The notes below the pieces were generated by a model. The model searched no databases, was not told where the DNA came from, and worked only from the letters and a program-made list of their open reading frames with translations. A DNA stretch of 64,000 bases from Microbispora rosea (GTDB lineage Bacteria > Actinomycetota > Actinomycetes > Streptosporangiales > Streptosporangiaceae): the NCBI RefSeq assembly GCF_900156315.1, contig NZ_FTNI01000027.1, positions 1 to 64,000 of the forward strand, in the 5' to 3' direction. This document shows, piece after piece, positions 1-8,677 of this stretch; within the stretch, counting starts at the first letter, position 1; every line of letters starts with the position of its first letter. The translations under genes and the position numbers were made by a program.

Positions 1-290
1 GCGACCGCTGCGATGAAGGCGTCCGGCGTGACGCCGGCCGAGTTGGCCAGCGACGTCTTTGCCGCGACCAGTGCGGCGTCGAGCCGCTCGGTCGTCACGC
101 CGAGCTTGGCCGCGATCGCGGCGAAATCGGCATCCGCGCCCGCCCTGGATCTCCCGTCTACCTTGACCGTCGCGGAGCCGGATTTCGCAGCGCCGGGTGT
201 CGGGGCCGGACCGGCCGCCGCGGCGGTACCGGTCGCGGCCAGCGTGGCGAGCGTGATCGTGGCCACGACCAGCCGCGTGCGTTTGATCAT
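1..290 (-). CDS. Secreted protein of unknown function, C-terminus beyond window
   Basis: The frame is open from an ATG at 290 to the left edge, so only the first 96 or so codons are present. A GAAAGG ribosome binding site sits 7-8 bases upstream. The product starts with a classic export signal (MIKRTR, then a hydrophobic Val/Ala/Leu stretch ending in an Ala-rich cleavage region near residue 26). The mature part is Ala-rich and contains a repeated-looking helical pattern around FAAIAAKLGVTTERLDAAL. That resembles small secreted actinomycete proteins of unknown role. The plus-strand reading of this segment looks like a shadow. I do not know the function; export is inferred from the signal peptide. 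Confidence 0.7.
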   Translation of the reverse strand, partial: MIKRTRLVVATITLATLAATGTAAAAGPAPTPGAAKSGSATVKVDGRSRAGADADFAAIAAKLGVTTERLDAALVAAKTSLANSAGVTPDAFIAAV

Positions 291-581
291 CGTGATGCCT
301 TTCGTCCACGGAGCGCGCCGGGCGAGTGCCGGCGTCGTGGGGACAACGCAAACATCGCGGCCTCTGGCGTGGTTTCAGCCACCTTTAAAGGTTCCTTAGA
401 ACGGCCACGTTCTCCCGAGCGAGCGAGCGGTCATGCCGCTGACGATAACGCCGTACGGCGATCAGTCACCGGTCTGGAGGCGGCCATGCGACGCGCGTAC
501 GCCGACAGCCGATCGGCGCCCGTGCTCGGCGGGTGGCCGGACGAGTCCTCTCCGCGGGAGGGTCCGGCCTTCGGCCCGGGG

Positions 582-1724
582 TCACGCGCGGGGCAGCTCC
601 GCGCTCACGGCGGTCGGGCCGCCGGGCGGGCTGTCCACCCGGAACCGGCCGTCCAGGGCGGCGACCCTGCGGGCCAGCCCGGACAGGCCGCCTCCACCGG
701 GGTCGGCGCCGCCCCGCCCGTCGTCGCGCACGCGTACGACGATCGTGTCCCCGTCCTCCAGGATCTCCACCCGCACCTGCCCCGCCGCCGCGTGCTTGGC
801 GGCGTTCGTCACGGCCTCCCGTACGACGAAGTAGACCGCCGTCTCCACCTCGGTGGGCGGGTGCGCGGTCAGGCCGTACGCGACCGTGACGGGCACCCCG
901 GCCCGCTCGGCGACGGCGGACAGGGCCTCGCGCAGCCCGAGCGTGTCGAGCTCGGCCGGGTAGACCCGCCAGGCGACCTCGCGCAGCTCGCGCAGAGCCT
1001 CCTGGGCCTCCTCGTGGGCCTGCTGGAGCAGGTCGTCGCGCAGCTGCGGGGTGCGCCCCCGCCGGGCCCGCCCGATCAGCACGGCGAGGGCCACCAGCCG
1101 CTGCTGCACCCCGTCGTGCAGGTCGCGCTCGATCCTGCGCCGCTCCTGGTCCACCGCGCTCACGACGCCGGCGCGGGTCCTGGCCAGCTCGTCGATGCGG
1201 CGCTCCAGCAGCTCGGTGGGGCTGGGGCCGAGGAAGCGCCGGGCGACCCGCAGTTCGAGGGCGGCGACGCCCTGGATGCCCATGATGTCGAGGAACAGCA
1301 GGACGATCCCGGCCACCCCGAGATAGGCGAGGATGCCGGGAGTCGGCGGGATGCCGTCGGGGCTCTCCCCGTGCGCCCAGCCCCACACGAAGAGCACCGA
1401 TGTGCTCACGCCCACCACCAGCAGGAAGAGCACGAGTCCGCCGAGCAGGCCGACCGGCCATCGGGCCGCGAGATACCCGGCGACCCGGCCGGTCCCGACG
1501 GTGACGTCGAGGCCGCCGAGCAGGCCGAGCCTGCGGATCTCGGCCCGGGCCAGCGGCACGGCCACGGCCCGCAGCAGGCGCTCCCCGGCGCGCCGCGCGG
1601 CGGGATGCGGCAGGCAGAGCAGGGCCAGCGGCGCGGCCACCAGCAGGCCGGCCAGCTCGACGACCGCCGTCAGCGTGCCGATGATCAGCGCTGCGAGGAT
1701 CCTGAGGGCGCGTGCGACGTTCAT
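582..1724 (-). CDS. NarL-family sensor histidine kinase (HisKA_3 type), orphan
   Basis: A 380-aa membrane sensor kinase. The start at 1724 (MNVARALRI) is chosen because GAAGGAG lies just upstream; a longer GTG/ATG form to 1799 would overlap the DedA gene. The N-terminal 150 residues hold several hydrophobic spans. The dimerisation/phosphoacceptor motif RRRIERDLHDGVQQR carries the phosphorylated His at about residue 203. The HATPase part follows, with an N-box (REAVTNAAKHA) and a G-box (VRDDGRGGADPGGGG). No response regulator gene lies within reach: downstream are only intergenic DNA and a secreted protein. It therefore signals to a distant regulator or is co-transcribed with DedA upstream (64-base gap). 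The sensed signal is unknown. Confidence 0.9.
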   Translation of the reverse strand: MNVARALRILAALIIGTLTAVVELAGLLVAAPLALLCLPHPAARRAGERLLRAVAVPLARAEIRRLGLLGGLDVTVGTGRVAGYLAARWPVGLLGGLVLFLLVVGVSTSVLFVWGWAHGESPDGIPPTPGILAYLGVAGIVLLFLDIMGIQGVAALELRVARRFLGPSPTELLERRIDELARTRAGVVSAVDQERRRIERDLHDGVQQRLVALAVLIGRARRGRTPQLRDDLLQQAHEEAQEALRELREVAWRVYPAELDTLGLREALSAVAERAGVPVTVAYGLTAHPPTEVETAVYFVVREAVTNAAKHAAAGQVRVEILEDGDTIVVRVRDDGRGGADPGGGGLSGLARRVAALDGRFRVDSPPGGPTAVSAELPRA

Positions 1725-1788
1725 CGGCTCCTTCGCGGCGGTTGGCGCCGCTCTGGGCGGCAGGCGAGCCTGCCCGGGGAGCGGCTGG

Positions 1789-2427
1789 TCAACGGGCATG
1801 GCGTCCGTGGCCGCGCCGTTCCCGCAGCCGTACGGCCACGAACCGGGCGACGACGAGCACGACGGCCGCCACCACCACCTTGGACACGATCCCCATGTAG
1901 TTCTCGACGAGGTGCCAGTGCTCGCCGAGCAGATAACCCGCCAGCACGAAGACGGTGTTCCAGATCAGGCTCCCGAGCGTGGTGAACAGGAGGAAGGTGC
2001 CGAGCGGCATGCGTTCCACACCGGCGGGGACCGATATCAGACTGCGAAAGATCGGGATCATGCGCCCGAAGAACACCGTCTTCACACCATGCCGGGCGAA
2101 CCACGCCTCCGCCTTCTCGATATCGGAGATCTTGACCAGCGGCAGACGTGCCGCGATGGCCACCGTACGCTCCCGGCCGAGCAGCGCGCCCACGCAGTAC
2201 AGCGCGAGCGCCCCCACGACGGAGCCCGCGGTCGTCCACAGGAGCGCCGCGAGCAGGCTCATGTCCCCGCGCGCGGCGGTGAACCCGGCGAGCGGCAGGA
2301 TGACCTCGCTGGGCAGTGGGGGGAACAGGTTCTCCAGGGCGATCGCGACGCCCGCGCCCGGCGCGCCCAGGCGTTCGGTGAGCTCCATCGCCCACCCGGC
2401 GATCCCTCCGATTTCCGCGGTTTCCAT
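1789..2427 (-). CDS. DedA family integral membrane protein
   Basis: 212 aa. Family features are visible: an early LENLFPPLPSEVILPLAGF segment, the conserved GRMIPIFRSLISVPAG motif in the second half, and a closing hydrophobic helix before a basic tail. DedA/SNARE-associated proteins are multi-span membrane proteins related to undecaprenyl-phosphate and phospholipid scramblases and help maintain the proton gradient and envelope. The gene runs toward the sensor kinase with a short gap, so the two may form one transcript. Length is normal for the family. Assignment is confident; the substrate is not. Confidence 0.93.
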   Translation of the reverse strand: METAEIGGIAGWAMELTERLGAPGAGVAIALENLFPPLPSEVILPLAGFTAARGDMSLLAALLWTTAGSVVGALALYCVGALLGRERTVAIAARLPLVKISDIEKAEAWFARHGVKTVFFGRMIPIFRSLISVPAGVERMPLGTFLLFTTLGSLIWNTVFVLAGYLLGEHWHLVENYMGIVSKVVVAAVVLVVARFVAVRLRERRGHGRHAR

Positions 2428-2602
2428 GCCGATGACGCTAGAAGCCGGGCGACGCGGTCACCATGAGGGGCGCCGCCGGGCCTCCTCCGGTTCGCCTCAC
2501 ATCAGGGGTGCGGAAAACCACAGCCTCGGGTGGCCGTCCACAGGCTGTGGATATCGGCGCGCCACTCCTGCCCCGCCGATTCGGGGCCGGAGCCGCACCG
2601 GC

Positions 2603-2893
2603 TCAAAGGTCGTCCTTCGGCGTCTGGGCCAGCACCTGGTCGGCGGTCGCCGTGACGACCGCCGCGGCCGCCGAGATGTCCCTGACCTGCTCCGCGGGGA
2701 GGGCCCGCAGCACCCTCTCCAGCGCTTCCAGGTCGGCCTGGTAGGCGGCCGCCATCGCGGCCTGGGCCTTGGCGGTGCGCCCTGCCTGCTCCACCGCCTT
2801 GCCGAGTGCCCGGCCGGCGCGTTCGACGGTCCTGGCCGCCTCGATCGCCGCCTTCTCAAGATTTTTCGCCCACTCGGGCGGCTGATCGCTCAT
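2603..2893 (-). CDS. Small Ala-rich helical protein of unknown function
   Basis: 96 aa, with no membrane span or signal. The sequence is rich in Ala, Glu, Arg and Gln with heptad-like spacing (KNLEKAAIEAARTVERAGRAL), so it is predicted to be largely helical, possibly coiled coil. An AGAGGACATCG-like site precedes the ATG at 2893. It sits alone between DedA and the amidase terminator. Codon use matches its neighbours (strong third-position GC), which argues that it is a real gene. I do not recognise a family and assign no function. Confidence 0.6.
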   Translation of the reverse strand: MSDQPPEWAKNLEKAAIEAARTVERAGRALGKAVEQAGRTAKAQAAMAAAYQADLEALERVLRALPAEQVRDISAAAAVVTATADQVLAQTPKDDL

Positions 2894-3037
2894 CGATGTC
2901 CTCTGCGTGAGGGTGGTTTCCGCGGGCGCGATGGATCGCCCACGAAGCGTGCCGGATCAGGCCCTTATTGCCCTCCCTGCGGGCTCTACACCCCGCGAGG
3001 CCCACGCTCTCACAGATCTCTCGAACTCCATCGGAGA

Positions 3038-3065
3038 GCCCCCGCGCGGTGCGGCGCGCGGGGGC
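3038..3065 (-). terminator. Hairpin terminator downstream of the amidase gene
   Basis: A 10-bp perfect stem (GCCCCCGCGC / GCGCGGGGGC) with an 8-base loop lies about 60 bases past the amidase stop. There is no long T-tract, as is usual in high-GC actinomycetes. Confidence 0.65.
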
Positions 3066-3123
3066 CCTTGGTCGTTGCCCCGGATCGTGCCCGGGTCGTG
3101 CTTTGGACGGATGCCGGAAGAGG

Positions 3124-4602
3124 TCAGCCGCAGTGCTCGAAGGGGCTGTCGTAGGTGGATGAGCCGGCCTTGCCGCCCCACTTGACGCATTTGTCGGCCG
3201 CCGCCGCCCGTACCGGTCCGGCGTAGTAGCCGTAGCTGCCGGAGTCGGTGACCCGGCTCTTGCCCTGGACCTCCAGGTAGGCGGTGGTCGCGGTGGCCGT
3301 GCCGAGCGAGGTCTTCTTCAGGGTCACGACGCAGTTGTAGCCGTTGCCGGAGTTGTAGAGCAGATAGACGGTGCCGGCCGTGCCGAGGGCGGCCGAGTCG
3401 ATCACCGAGTAGCCGGTGCCGCACACCTGCTCCGGCGTGTACGGGTTCCCGGTTCCGCCGCCGCCCGTGACGTACCGCATGTAGGTGGTCCAGTCCCAGT
3501 AGGGCCCGGGATCGGTGTGGTCGGACCCGGGGACCTGGGAGTGCCCCACGATGTGGGACCGGTCGGTGGGGATGCCGTACCGGGCGGCGATGGAGCGGAC
3601 GAGGGCGGCCGAGGAGCGGTACATCGCGTCGGTGAACCAGGACGCGTCGTCCACGTATCCCTCGTGCTCGATGCCGATGGAGTGGTGGTTGTAGTCGGAG
3701 TTGCCCGCGTGCCAGGCCCGGTCCTTCTCCCGCACCATCTGGGTGATCGCGCCGTCGGAGGACCTCACGACGTAGTGCGCCGAGACCTGGGCGGCGGGGT
3801 TCTGGAACCAGGAGATCGTCCCGGCGTACGAGCCCTGAGTGACGTGGATGACGATGCGGTCGATCGAGTCGCTCGCCGGCCGGTCGGACACCGCATAGTT
3901 GGCGCTGCTGGCCGCCACCCACGTCGCGCCGGGGTAGTCGACGGCCGCCGCGGCGAGCGTGCGGTTCTCCGGCTGATCGAGGTCGCGGGCGTTCGCGAGG
4001 GCTCCCCGGTCCGGATGCGCCGGGCGGGCGGCCACCGTGATCGTCTCGCCCGCCGGCGTCCGCGCGCTGAACCCGGCCGACAGCAGGTCGTAGACGGCGT
4101 CGGCGTACAGCCGGGCGACCTCGGGCGTGCTCGCCCCGCCGTAGCGCGCGACGGCGGTGTACCAGCGATCGGCGTCGGCGCGGGCGGCGGCGTCCAGGCC
4201 CAGGGCGTCTGCCCCGGCCCGCAGCACGGCCGCCGCGCCCGCGACGTTGGCCGCGTCGTCGGCCTTGAGCGAGGCGACCGGCGCTCCGGTGAGCCGTGCC
4301 GCCTCCTCCAGGGTGTGCAGCGTGGGATTGCTGACCAGGTGCGCCACGCCATAGCCGCCGCTCGCGCTCGGCCTGCCGTCATGGCCGTCGAGGTGGGTCT
4401 CGGCGTAGGCGAGCGCGACGAGCAGGTCGCGGGGCACGCCGTGGGCCGCAGCCGCCCGCGTGAAGGCGGTGGCGAGCGGGCCCTCGGCGGCCGAGGCCGG
4501 CCCGGCCGGGACGAGCCCGGCCAGGCACAGCAGGAGCGTCACCGCGCCCACGGCGATCAGGGCAGTGCGCCGGGGCGCGCGGACGATCAGGGATCCGGTC
4601 AT
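3124..4602 (-). CDS. Secreted N-acetylmuramoyl-L-alanine amidase (AmpD/PGRP fold) with C-terminal repeat module
   Basis: 492 aa from ATG 4602 (a GTG at 4629 overlapping the upstream stop is the alternative; neither has a clear Shine-Dalgarno site, so translational coupling is likely). Order of parts: signal peptide (about 1-38), an Ala-rich helical lysozyme/transglycosylase-like region (about 40-200), and an amidase_2 domain (about 240-380). The amidase domain has IVIHVTQG, the HAGNSDYNHHSIGIEHEG block and a GHSQVPGSDHTDPG motif supplying the zinc ligands. The last 95 residues are a Cys-containing module almost identical to the end of the neighbouring M23 peptidase. The enzyme should cleave the MurNAc-L-Ala bond outside the cell. 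It lies downstream of the M23 gene and probably shares its transcript. Confidence 0.9.
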   Translation of the reverse strand: MTGSLIVRAPRRTALIAVGAVTLLLCLAGLVPAGPASAAEGPLATAFTRAAAAHGVPRDLLVALAYAETHLDGHDGRPSASGGYGVAHLVSNPTLHTLEEAARLTGAPVASLKADDAANVAGAAAVLRAGADALGLDAAARADADRWYTAVARYGGASTPEVARLYADAVYDLLSAGFSARTPAGETITVAARPAHPDRGALANARDLDQPENRTLAAAAVDYPGATWVAASSANYAVSDRPASDSIDRIVIHVTQGSYAGTISWFQNPAAQVSAHYVVRSSDGAITQMVREKDRAWHAGNSDYNHHSIGIEHEGYVDDASWFTDAMYRSSAALVRSIAARYGIPTDRSHIVGHSQVPGSDHTDPGPYWDWTTYMRYVTGGGGTGNPYTPEQVCGTGYSVIDSAALGTAGTVYLLYNSGNGYNCVVTLKKTSLGTATATTAYLEVQGKSRVTDSGSYGYYAGPVRAAAADKCVKWGGKAGSSTYDSPFEHCG

Positions 4603-4621
4603 GGGAGTCAGCCGGTGAGGG

Positions 4622-5521
4622 TCAGCCACAGTGCTCGAAGGCGCTGTCGTAGGTGGACGAGCCGGCCTTGCCGCCCCACTTGACGCAGGTGCCGGCGGCC
4701 GAGGCGCGCACCGGTCCGGCGTAGTAGCCGTAGCTGCCGGAGTCGGTCACCCGGCTCTTGCCCTGGACCTCCAGGTAGGCGGTGGTCGCGGTGGCCGTGC
4801 CGAGCGACGTTTTCTTCATCGTGACGACGCAGTTGTAGCCGTTGCCGGAGTTGTAGAGCAGGTAGACGGTGCCGGCCGTGCCGAGGGCGGCCGAGTCGAT
4901 CACCGAGTAGCCGCTGCCGCAGACCTCCTGCGGGGTGTACGGGTTGGCCGACGTGCCGCCGCAGTTGTGCGAGGTCACGGTCTGCGCGGGGTAGCCGAAG
5001 GTGACCCCGTTGAACACCGCCTTCTGGATGTTGGCGGGGTAGGACGTGTCGCTCGTGCGCACCTCGTAGTGCAGGTGCGGGGCGATGTTGTTGCCCGGCT
5101 TGCTGGTGTTGCCGACCTCGCCGATCTTCTGGCCCTGGTTGACGTGGGCTCCCTCGCTGACCGAGCGCACGCTCAGGTGGGCGTAGTAGGTGAACCAGCC
5201 GCCACCATGGTCGATCTTGATGAGGTTGCCGAAGCCGTTCGTCGAGCCCTGGTGGGCCGAGATGACCACGGTGCCGGCCGCCGCGGCCACGACCGTGTCG
5301 CCGTAGTCGGCGTCGGCCGTGCTGCCCCGGTTGAAGTCGATCTCGTACGACTGGTGCGCGCTGCTGGCGCTGGAGTTGCCCGTCCACACCTGACCGCAGG
5401 GGAACGGCATCTGGAAGTCCGGGCGCGCACCCGCCGCCGAGGCCGCCGGGGCGGTGGCGGCGCCGACCGCGAGGCCGAGGACCACCGCGAGGCCCGCCGT
5501 GACAAGCGATTTGAGTCTCAT
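4622..5521 (-). CDS. Secreted M23 family (LytM) peptidoglycan endopeptidase with C-terminal repeat module
   Basis: 299 aa from ATG 5521, where the signal peptide (MRLKSLVTAG to ASA) begins. An upstream GTG/ATG at 5551 would add ten residues in front of the signal and is less likely. The M23 domain shows H56 and D62 in HQSYEIDF, H115 in YYAHL, and H149/H151 in HLHYE. These are the expected zinc and catalytic residues of lysostaphin-type glycyl/peptide-bridge endopeptidases. The C-terminal 95 residues duplicate the module in the amidase gene. It is transcribed divergently from the SARP regulator at 5628, with only 106 bases between them, so that regulator may control the pair (inference). Confidence 0.92.
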   Translation of the reverse strand: MRLKSLVTAGLAVVLGLAVGAATAPAASAAGARPDFQMPFPCGQVWTGNSSASSAHQSYEIDFNRGSTADADYGDTVVAAAAGTVVISAHQGSTNGFGNLIKIDHGGGWFTYYAHLSVRSVSEGAHVNQGQKIGEVGNTSKPGNNIAPHLHYEVRTSDTSYPANIQKAVFNGVTFGYPAQTVTSHNCGGTSANPYTPQEVCGSGYSVIDSAALGTAGTVYLLYNSGNGYNCVVTMKKTSLGTATATTAYLEVQGKSRVTDSGSYGYYAGPVRASAAGTCVKWGGKAGSSTYDSAFEHCG

Positions 5522-5627
5522 GACCAAAAAGAGTCGGAATCTGCCGCACAAAAAACATCAAGAATTCGGTACAAAGGGTGGGCGAGTCATGGCGAACCGG
5601 TCCTTCGACAGGGGGAGCAACGCGGTC

Positions 5628-8600
5628 ATGACAGTCGAGAAGCCCACGTTCAGCGTGCTCGGTCCGCTGGAGGTCCGCCTGCCGGGCACGGCGCCACGGC
5701 TCGGCGGGCCGAAACCCCGCATGCTCCTGGCCACCCTCCTCCTCCACGCCAACCGCACCGTCGGCGGCGACGAGCTCGCCGAGGTGCTGTGGCCGGACCA
5801 CCGGCCGCGCTCGACCGCGGCCAACCTCCGCACGTACGCGAGCGCCCTGCGCGCGGAGCTCGGGCGGGCCCCGGCCCGCATCCGGGCCCTCGGGTCGGGG
5901 TACGCGATCGAGCTGCCGCCGCACGAGCTCGACCTGCTGCTTTTCGAGGAGCGGGTGGCCGCCTCCCGGGAGTGCCGGGCGCGGGGCCGGCCGGACGAGG
6001 CGGCCGACCTGCTGGCACGGGCGCTGGCGCTCTGGCAGGGCGTCCCGCTGTCCGACCTGCCCGGCAGGTCGCTGTGGGACCGCAGGCTCGAACGGCTCGC
6101 CCAGGCGCGGCTGCGCGCCGCGGAAGACCTGGTCGAGCTGCTCATGGCGGCCGGAGAGTACGGCGAGGCGGTCGGGGAGCTGCGCGCCCTGGTCGCCGAC
6201 CACCCCTTCCGCGAGGACCTGTGGCGCAGGCTCATGCTGGCCCTGCACTGGTCGGGGCGGCAGGGCGAGGCGCTGCGCGCCTTCGGCACGATCCGGGAGC
6301 ACCTCGTGACCGAACTCGGCGTCGAACCCGGCCCCGAGCTGCGCCGGGCGCACGAGGCCGTGCTCGCCGGAGAGCCGCCCCCACGACCGCCCGCCCCGCA
6401 CGGTCTCCCCACCGAACCCGCACTCGCCATCGTTTCCGGCCCTTCCGGCGGCGCGTCGCCGCAAGGCGCTTCCGGTTCCCCGGCCGACCCCGCTCTCCCC
6501 GTCGTGCCGCGTCAGCTGCCGCCGGACCTGGTGGACTTCACCGGGCGGACCGGCGAGGCGGCGGAGCTGACCCGGGCGCTCGCCCCCGGCGGCGTCGCCG
6601 TCGTCACCGGGCCGCCGGGCGTCGGCAAGACCGCGCTCGCGGTGCGCTGTGCGCACGCCGTCCGCGAGGCGTACCCCCACGGCCAGCTCTTCCTGTCGCT
6701 GGGCGGCACCGCGCAGCCCGGCAACACCGCGCAGCCTGGCAACATCGCGCAGCCCGGCAACACCGCGCAGCCTGGCGGGGCCGTCTCGCCCAGCGGCGGC
6801 GTCTGGTCGCCGGTCGAGCCGGGAGAGCTGCTGGCCGAGGCGCTGCGCGCGCTGGGCGCGGCGGAGCCGTTGCCGCCCACGGTGCACGAGCGCGCCGCGC
6901 TCTACCGCACGCTGCTCGCCGAACGGCCGATGCTGGTCGTGCTCGACGACGCGGCGGGCGCCGCGCAGGTGCGGCCGCTGCTGCCGGGCGGCGGCAGCGC
7001 CGTCGTCGTCACCGGCAGGCGCCGCATCACCGAGCTGCCCGGCGCCGCCAGGATCGACCTGGACGTCCTGCCACAGTCGGAGGCGCTGGAGCTGCTGACG
7101 GCGATCGTCGGCGCGGAGCGGCTGGAGCGGGAGCCGGAGGAGGCCGTCGCCATCGTGCGGGCCTGCGGCCGGCTGCCGCTCGCGATCCGGGTGGCCGGGG
7201 CCCGGCTGGCGGCCCGTCCCGGCTGGTCCCCGGCCGTGCTGCGGCGGCGGCTCGACGACGAGACGCTCAGGCTCGCGGAGCTGCGCGCCGGCGACCTGGA
7301 GGTGCGGGAGTCCTTCGACCGCAGCTATCGCCTCCTGCCCGACGACGCCGCGCGCACGTTCCGCGCGCTCGGCCTGCTCGGCACCCGGCCGCTGCCCGGC
7401 TGGGTGGTCGACGCCGTGCTCGACCGGCACCGCAGCGACGACGTGACCGACGTGCTGGTCGACGCGAACCTGCTGCGCCCGGTGGGGACCGACCTCCTCG
7501 GCCAGCCCCGATACAGGCTGCCCGAGCTGCTGCGCGTCGACGCCAGGGACAAGGCGGGGGAGGTGGACATGCCGGCGCTGGCGCGCGTGGTCGCGGGCTG
7601 GACGGCCGCCGCGGAACACGCAACGGCCCGGCTGCCCACCACGGTCTTCCGGCTGGCCTCGCCCGCCGCCCGGCGCTGGCGGCTGCCCGACGACGCCCTG
7701 CGCCGGGTCGCCGCCGATCCGGTCTCCTGGTTCGGCGCCGAGCACGAGACCCTGGTCGAGGCCGTACGGCTGGCCGCGGAGGCGGGGCTGGCCGGCGCCG
7801 CCTGGGGCCTGGCGGCGGCGCTCGTGCCCTACTTCGACCTGCGCTGTCATTTCGGCGCCTGGGCGGAGACCCACCGCGTCGCCCTGGAGGCCGCCCGCGC
7901 CGCCGGGGACCGGGCGGGCGAGGCCGCCATGCTCCGGGGACTCGGCCAGGTGGCCCTGTATCACGACAGGTACGCCCAGGCGGCCGGCATGTTCCGCCGC
8001 TCCCGGGTGCTCTTCCGCACGCTCGGGGACGTCAGAGGCGAGGCCGTCTCGGTCTGCGGGCTGGGCGCGGTCGGCCAGTTCCGGGGCGACAGGGCCGCCG
8101 CGTCCCGGCACTTCCGCAGGGCACTCGGGATGTTCGTGTCGCTGGACGACCGGTCGGGCGAGGCGTACGCCCGGCAGGCGCTCGGGCGCACCTGCCTGAG
8201 CGCGGGCGACCTGGACGGCGCCGCCGACTGGCTCGGCGGCGCGCTGCGCATGGCGCGGGAGCTCGGCGACGCCCACCGGGAGGGCTGCGTGTCGCTCCAG
8301 ATCGGCCGCCTGCACGACCTCGCGGGGGAGACCGGGCGGGCGATGCGTGCCCAGGGCCGCGCGCTGACGATATTCGAGGGCTTCGGCGACCGGCACTGCG
8401 CGGCGTACGCGATGCAGGGCCTGGGCGGGCTCCAGGCGGCCAGGGGTGACTGGCGGCACGGCTCGGCCCGGCTGGAGAGCTCGCTGGCGATCTTCCGGCA
8501 GCTCGGCGACCGGAGCGGGGAGGCGGCCACGCGGCGGCTGCTCGGCGAGCTGCACCGTTCGTCCGGGCGGCGCGCGCTCGCCCGCGGCTACCTCCACGCG

Positions 8601-8648
8601 GTCACGGCACGGCAGGCGGCGGAAGACACGGCGATTTCTCATGATTAG
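5628..8648 (+). CDS. SARP-type regulator with NB-ARC ATPase and TPR domains (AfsR-like)
   Basis: 1006 aa. ATG 5628 is preferred because GGGGGAG stands 10 bases upstream; ATG 5589 is a weaker alternative. Domains in order: winged-helix DNA-binding domain (about 1-95, FSVLGPLEVRLPG onward), bacterial transcriptional activator domain (about 95-245, ending HLVTELGVEPGPELRRAHE), an STAND/NB-ARC ATPase with P-loop GPPGVGKTAL near residue 330 and VLDDAAGA, and C-terminal TPR repeats from about 720 on. This layout is that of AfsR/SARP activators of secondary metabolism and development. No biosynthetic cluster adjoins it; the nearest targets are the divergent cell-wall hydrolases. Confidence 0.9.
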   Translation: MTVEKPTFSVLGPLEVRLPGTAPRLGGPKPRMLLATLLLHANRTVGGDELAEVLWPDHRPRSTAANLRTYASALRAELGRAPARIRALGSGYAIELPPHELDLLLFEERVAASRECRARGRPDEAADLLARALALWQGVPLSDLPGRSLWDRRLERLAQARLRAAEDLVELLMAAGEYGEAVGELRALVADHPFREDLWRRLMLALHWSGRQGEALRAFGTIREHLVTELGVEPGPELRRAHEAVLAGEPPPRPPAPHGLPTEPALAIVSGPSGGASPQGASGSPADPALPVVPRQLPPDLVDFTGRTGEAAELTRALAPGGVAVVTGPPGVGKTALAVRCAHAVREAYPHGQLFLSLGGTAQPGNTAQPGNIAQPGNTAQPGGAVSPSGGVWSPVEPGELLAEALRALGAAEPLPPTVHERAALYRTLLAERPMLVVLDDAAGAAQVRPLLPGGGSAVVVTGRRRITELPGAARIDLDVLPQSEALELLTAIVGAERLEREPEEAVAIVRACGRLPLAIRVAGARLAARPGWSPAVLRRRLDDETLRLAELRAGDLEVRESFDRSYRLLPDDAARTFRALGLLGTRPLPGWVVDAVLDRHRSDDVTDVLVDANLLRPVGTDLLGQPRYRLPELLRVDARDKAGEVDMPALARVVAGWTAAAEHATARLPTTVFRLASPAARRWRLPDDALRRVAADPVSWFGAEHETLVEAVRLAAEAGLAGAAWGLAAALVPYFDLRCHFGAWAETHRVALEAARAAGDRAGEAAMLRGLGQVALYHDRYAQAAGMFRRSRVLFRTLGDVRGEAVSVCGLGAVGQFRGDRAAASRHFRRALGMFVSLDDRSGEAYARQALGRTCLSAGDLDGAADWLGGALRMARELGDAHREGCVSLQIGRLHDLAGETGRAMRAQGRALTIFEGFGDRHCAAYAMQGLGGLQAARGDWRHGSARLESSLAIFRQLGDRSGEAATRRLLGELHRSSGRRALARGYLHAVTARQAAEDTAISHD
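6705..6773 (+). repeat. 18-bp tandem repeat inside the SARP gene
   Basis: Three full 18-base units and one 15-base unit encode GTAQP, GNTAQP, GNIAQP, GNTAQP. They lie in a loop of the ATPase domain, about 25 residues after the P-loop. The length is in frame, so copy number can vary without breaking the protein. Confidence 0.85.
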
Positions 8649-8677
8649 ACCGTCATCACCGGGGCATCAGAGGCGTC

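Noticed and set aside
369-1985. Long plus-strand open frames opposite the first sensor kinase and DedA (also 1333-2466 and 1955-3154)
   Set aside because: Typical high-GC shadow frames: Arg/Pro/Ala-rich without domain logic, while the minus strand carries clear kinase and DedA motifs.
2900-3124. Riboswitch upstream of the wall hydrolases
   Set aside because: The region is downstream of both hydrolase genes on their strand and contains only a terminator-like hairpin; the true upstream gap (5522-5627) is too short for a ydaO-type element.
4608-8642. 1344-aa minus-strand frame opposite the SARP gene
   Set aside because: Compositionally biased antisense of the SARP coding frame; it has no recognisable motif and would overlap the M23 gene's control region.
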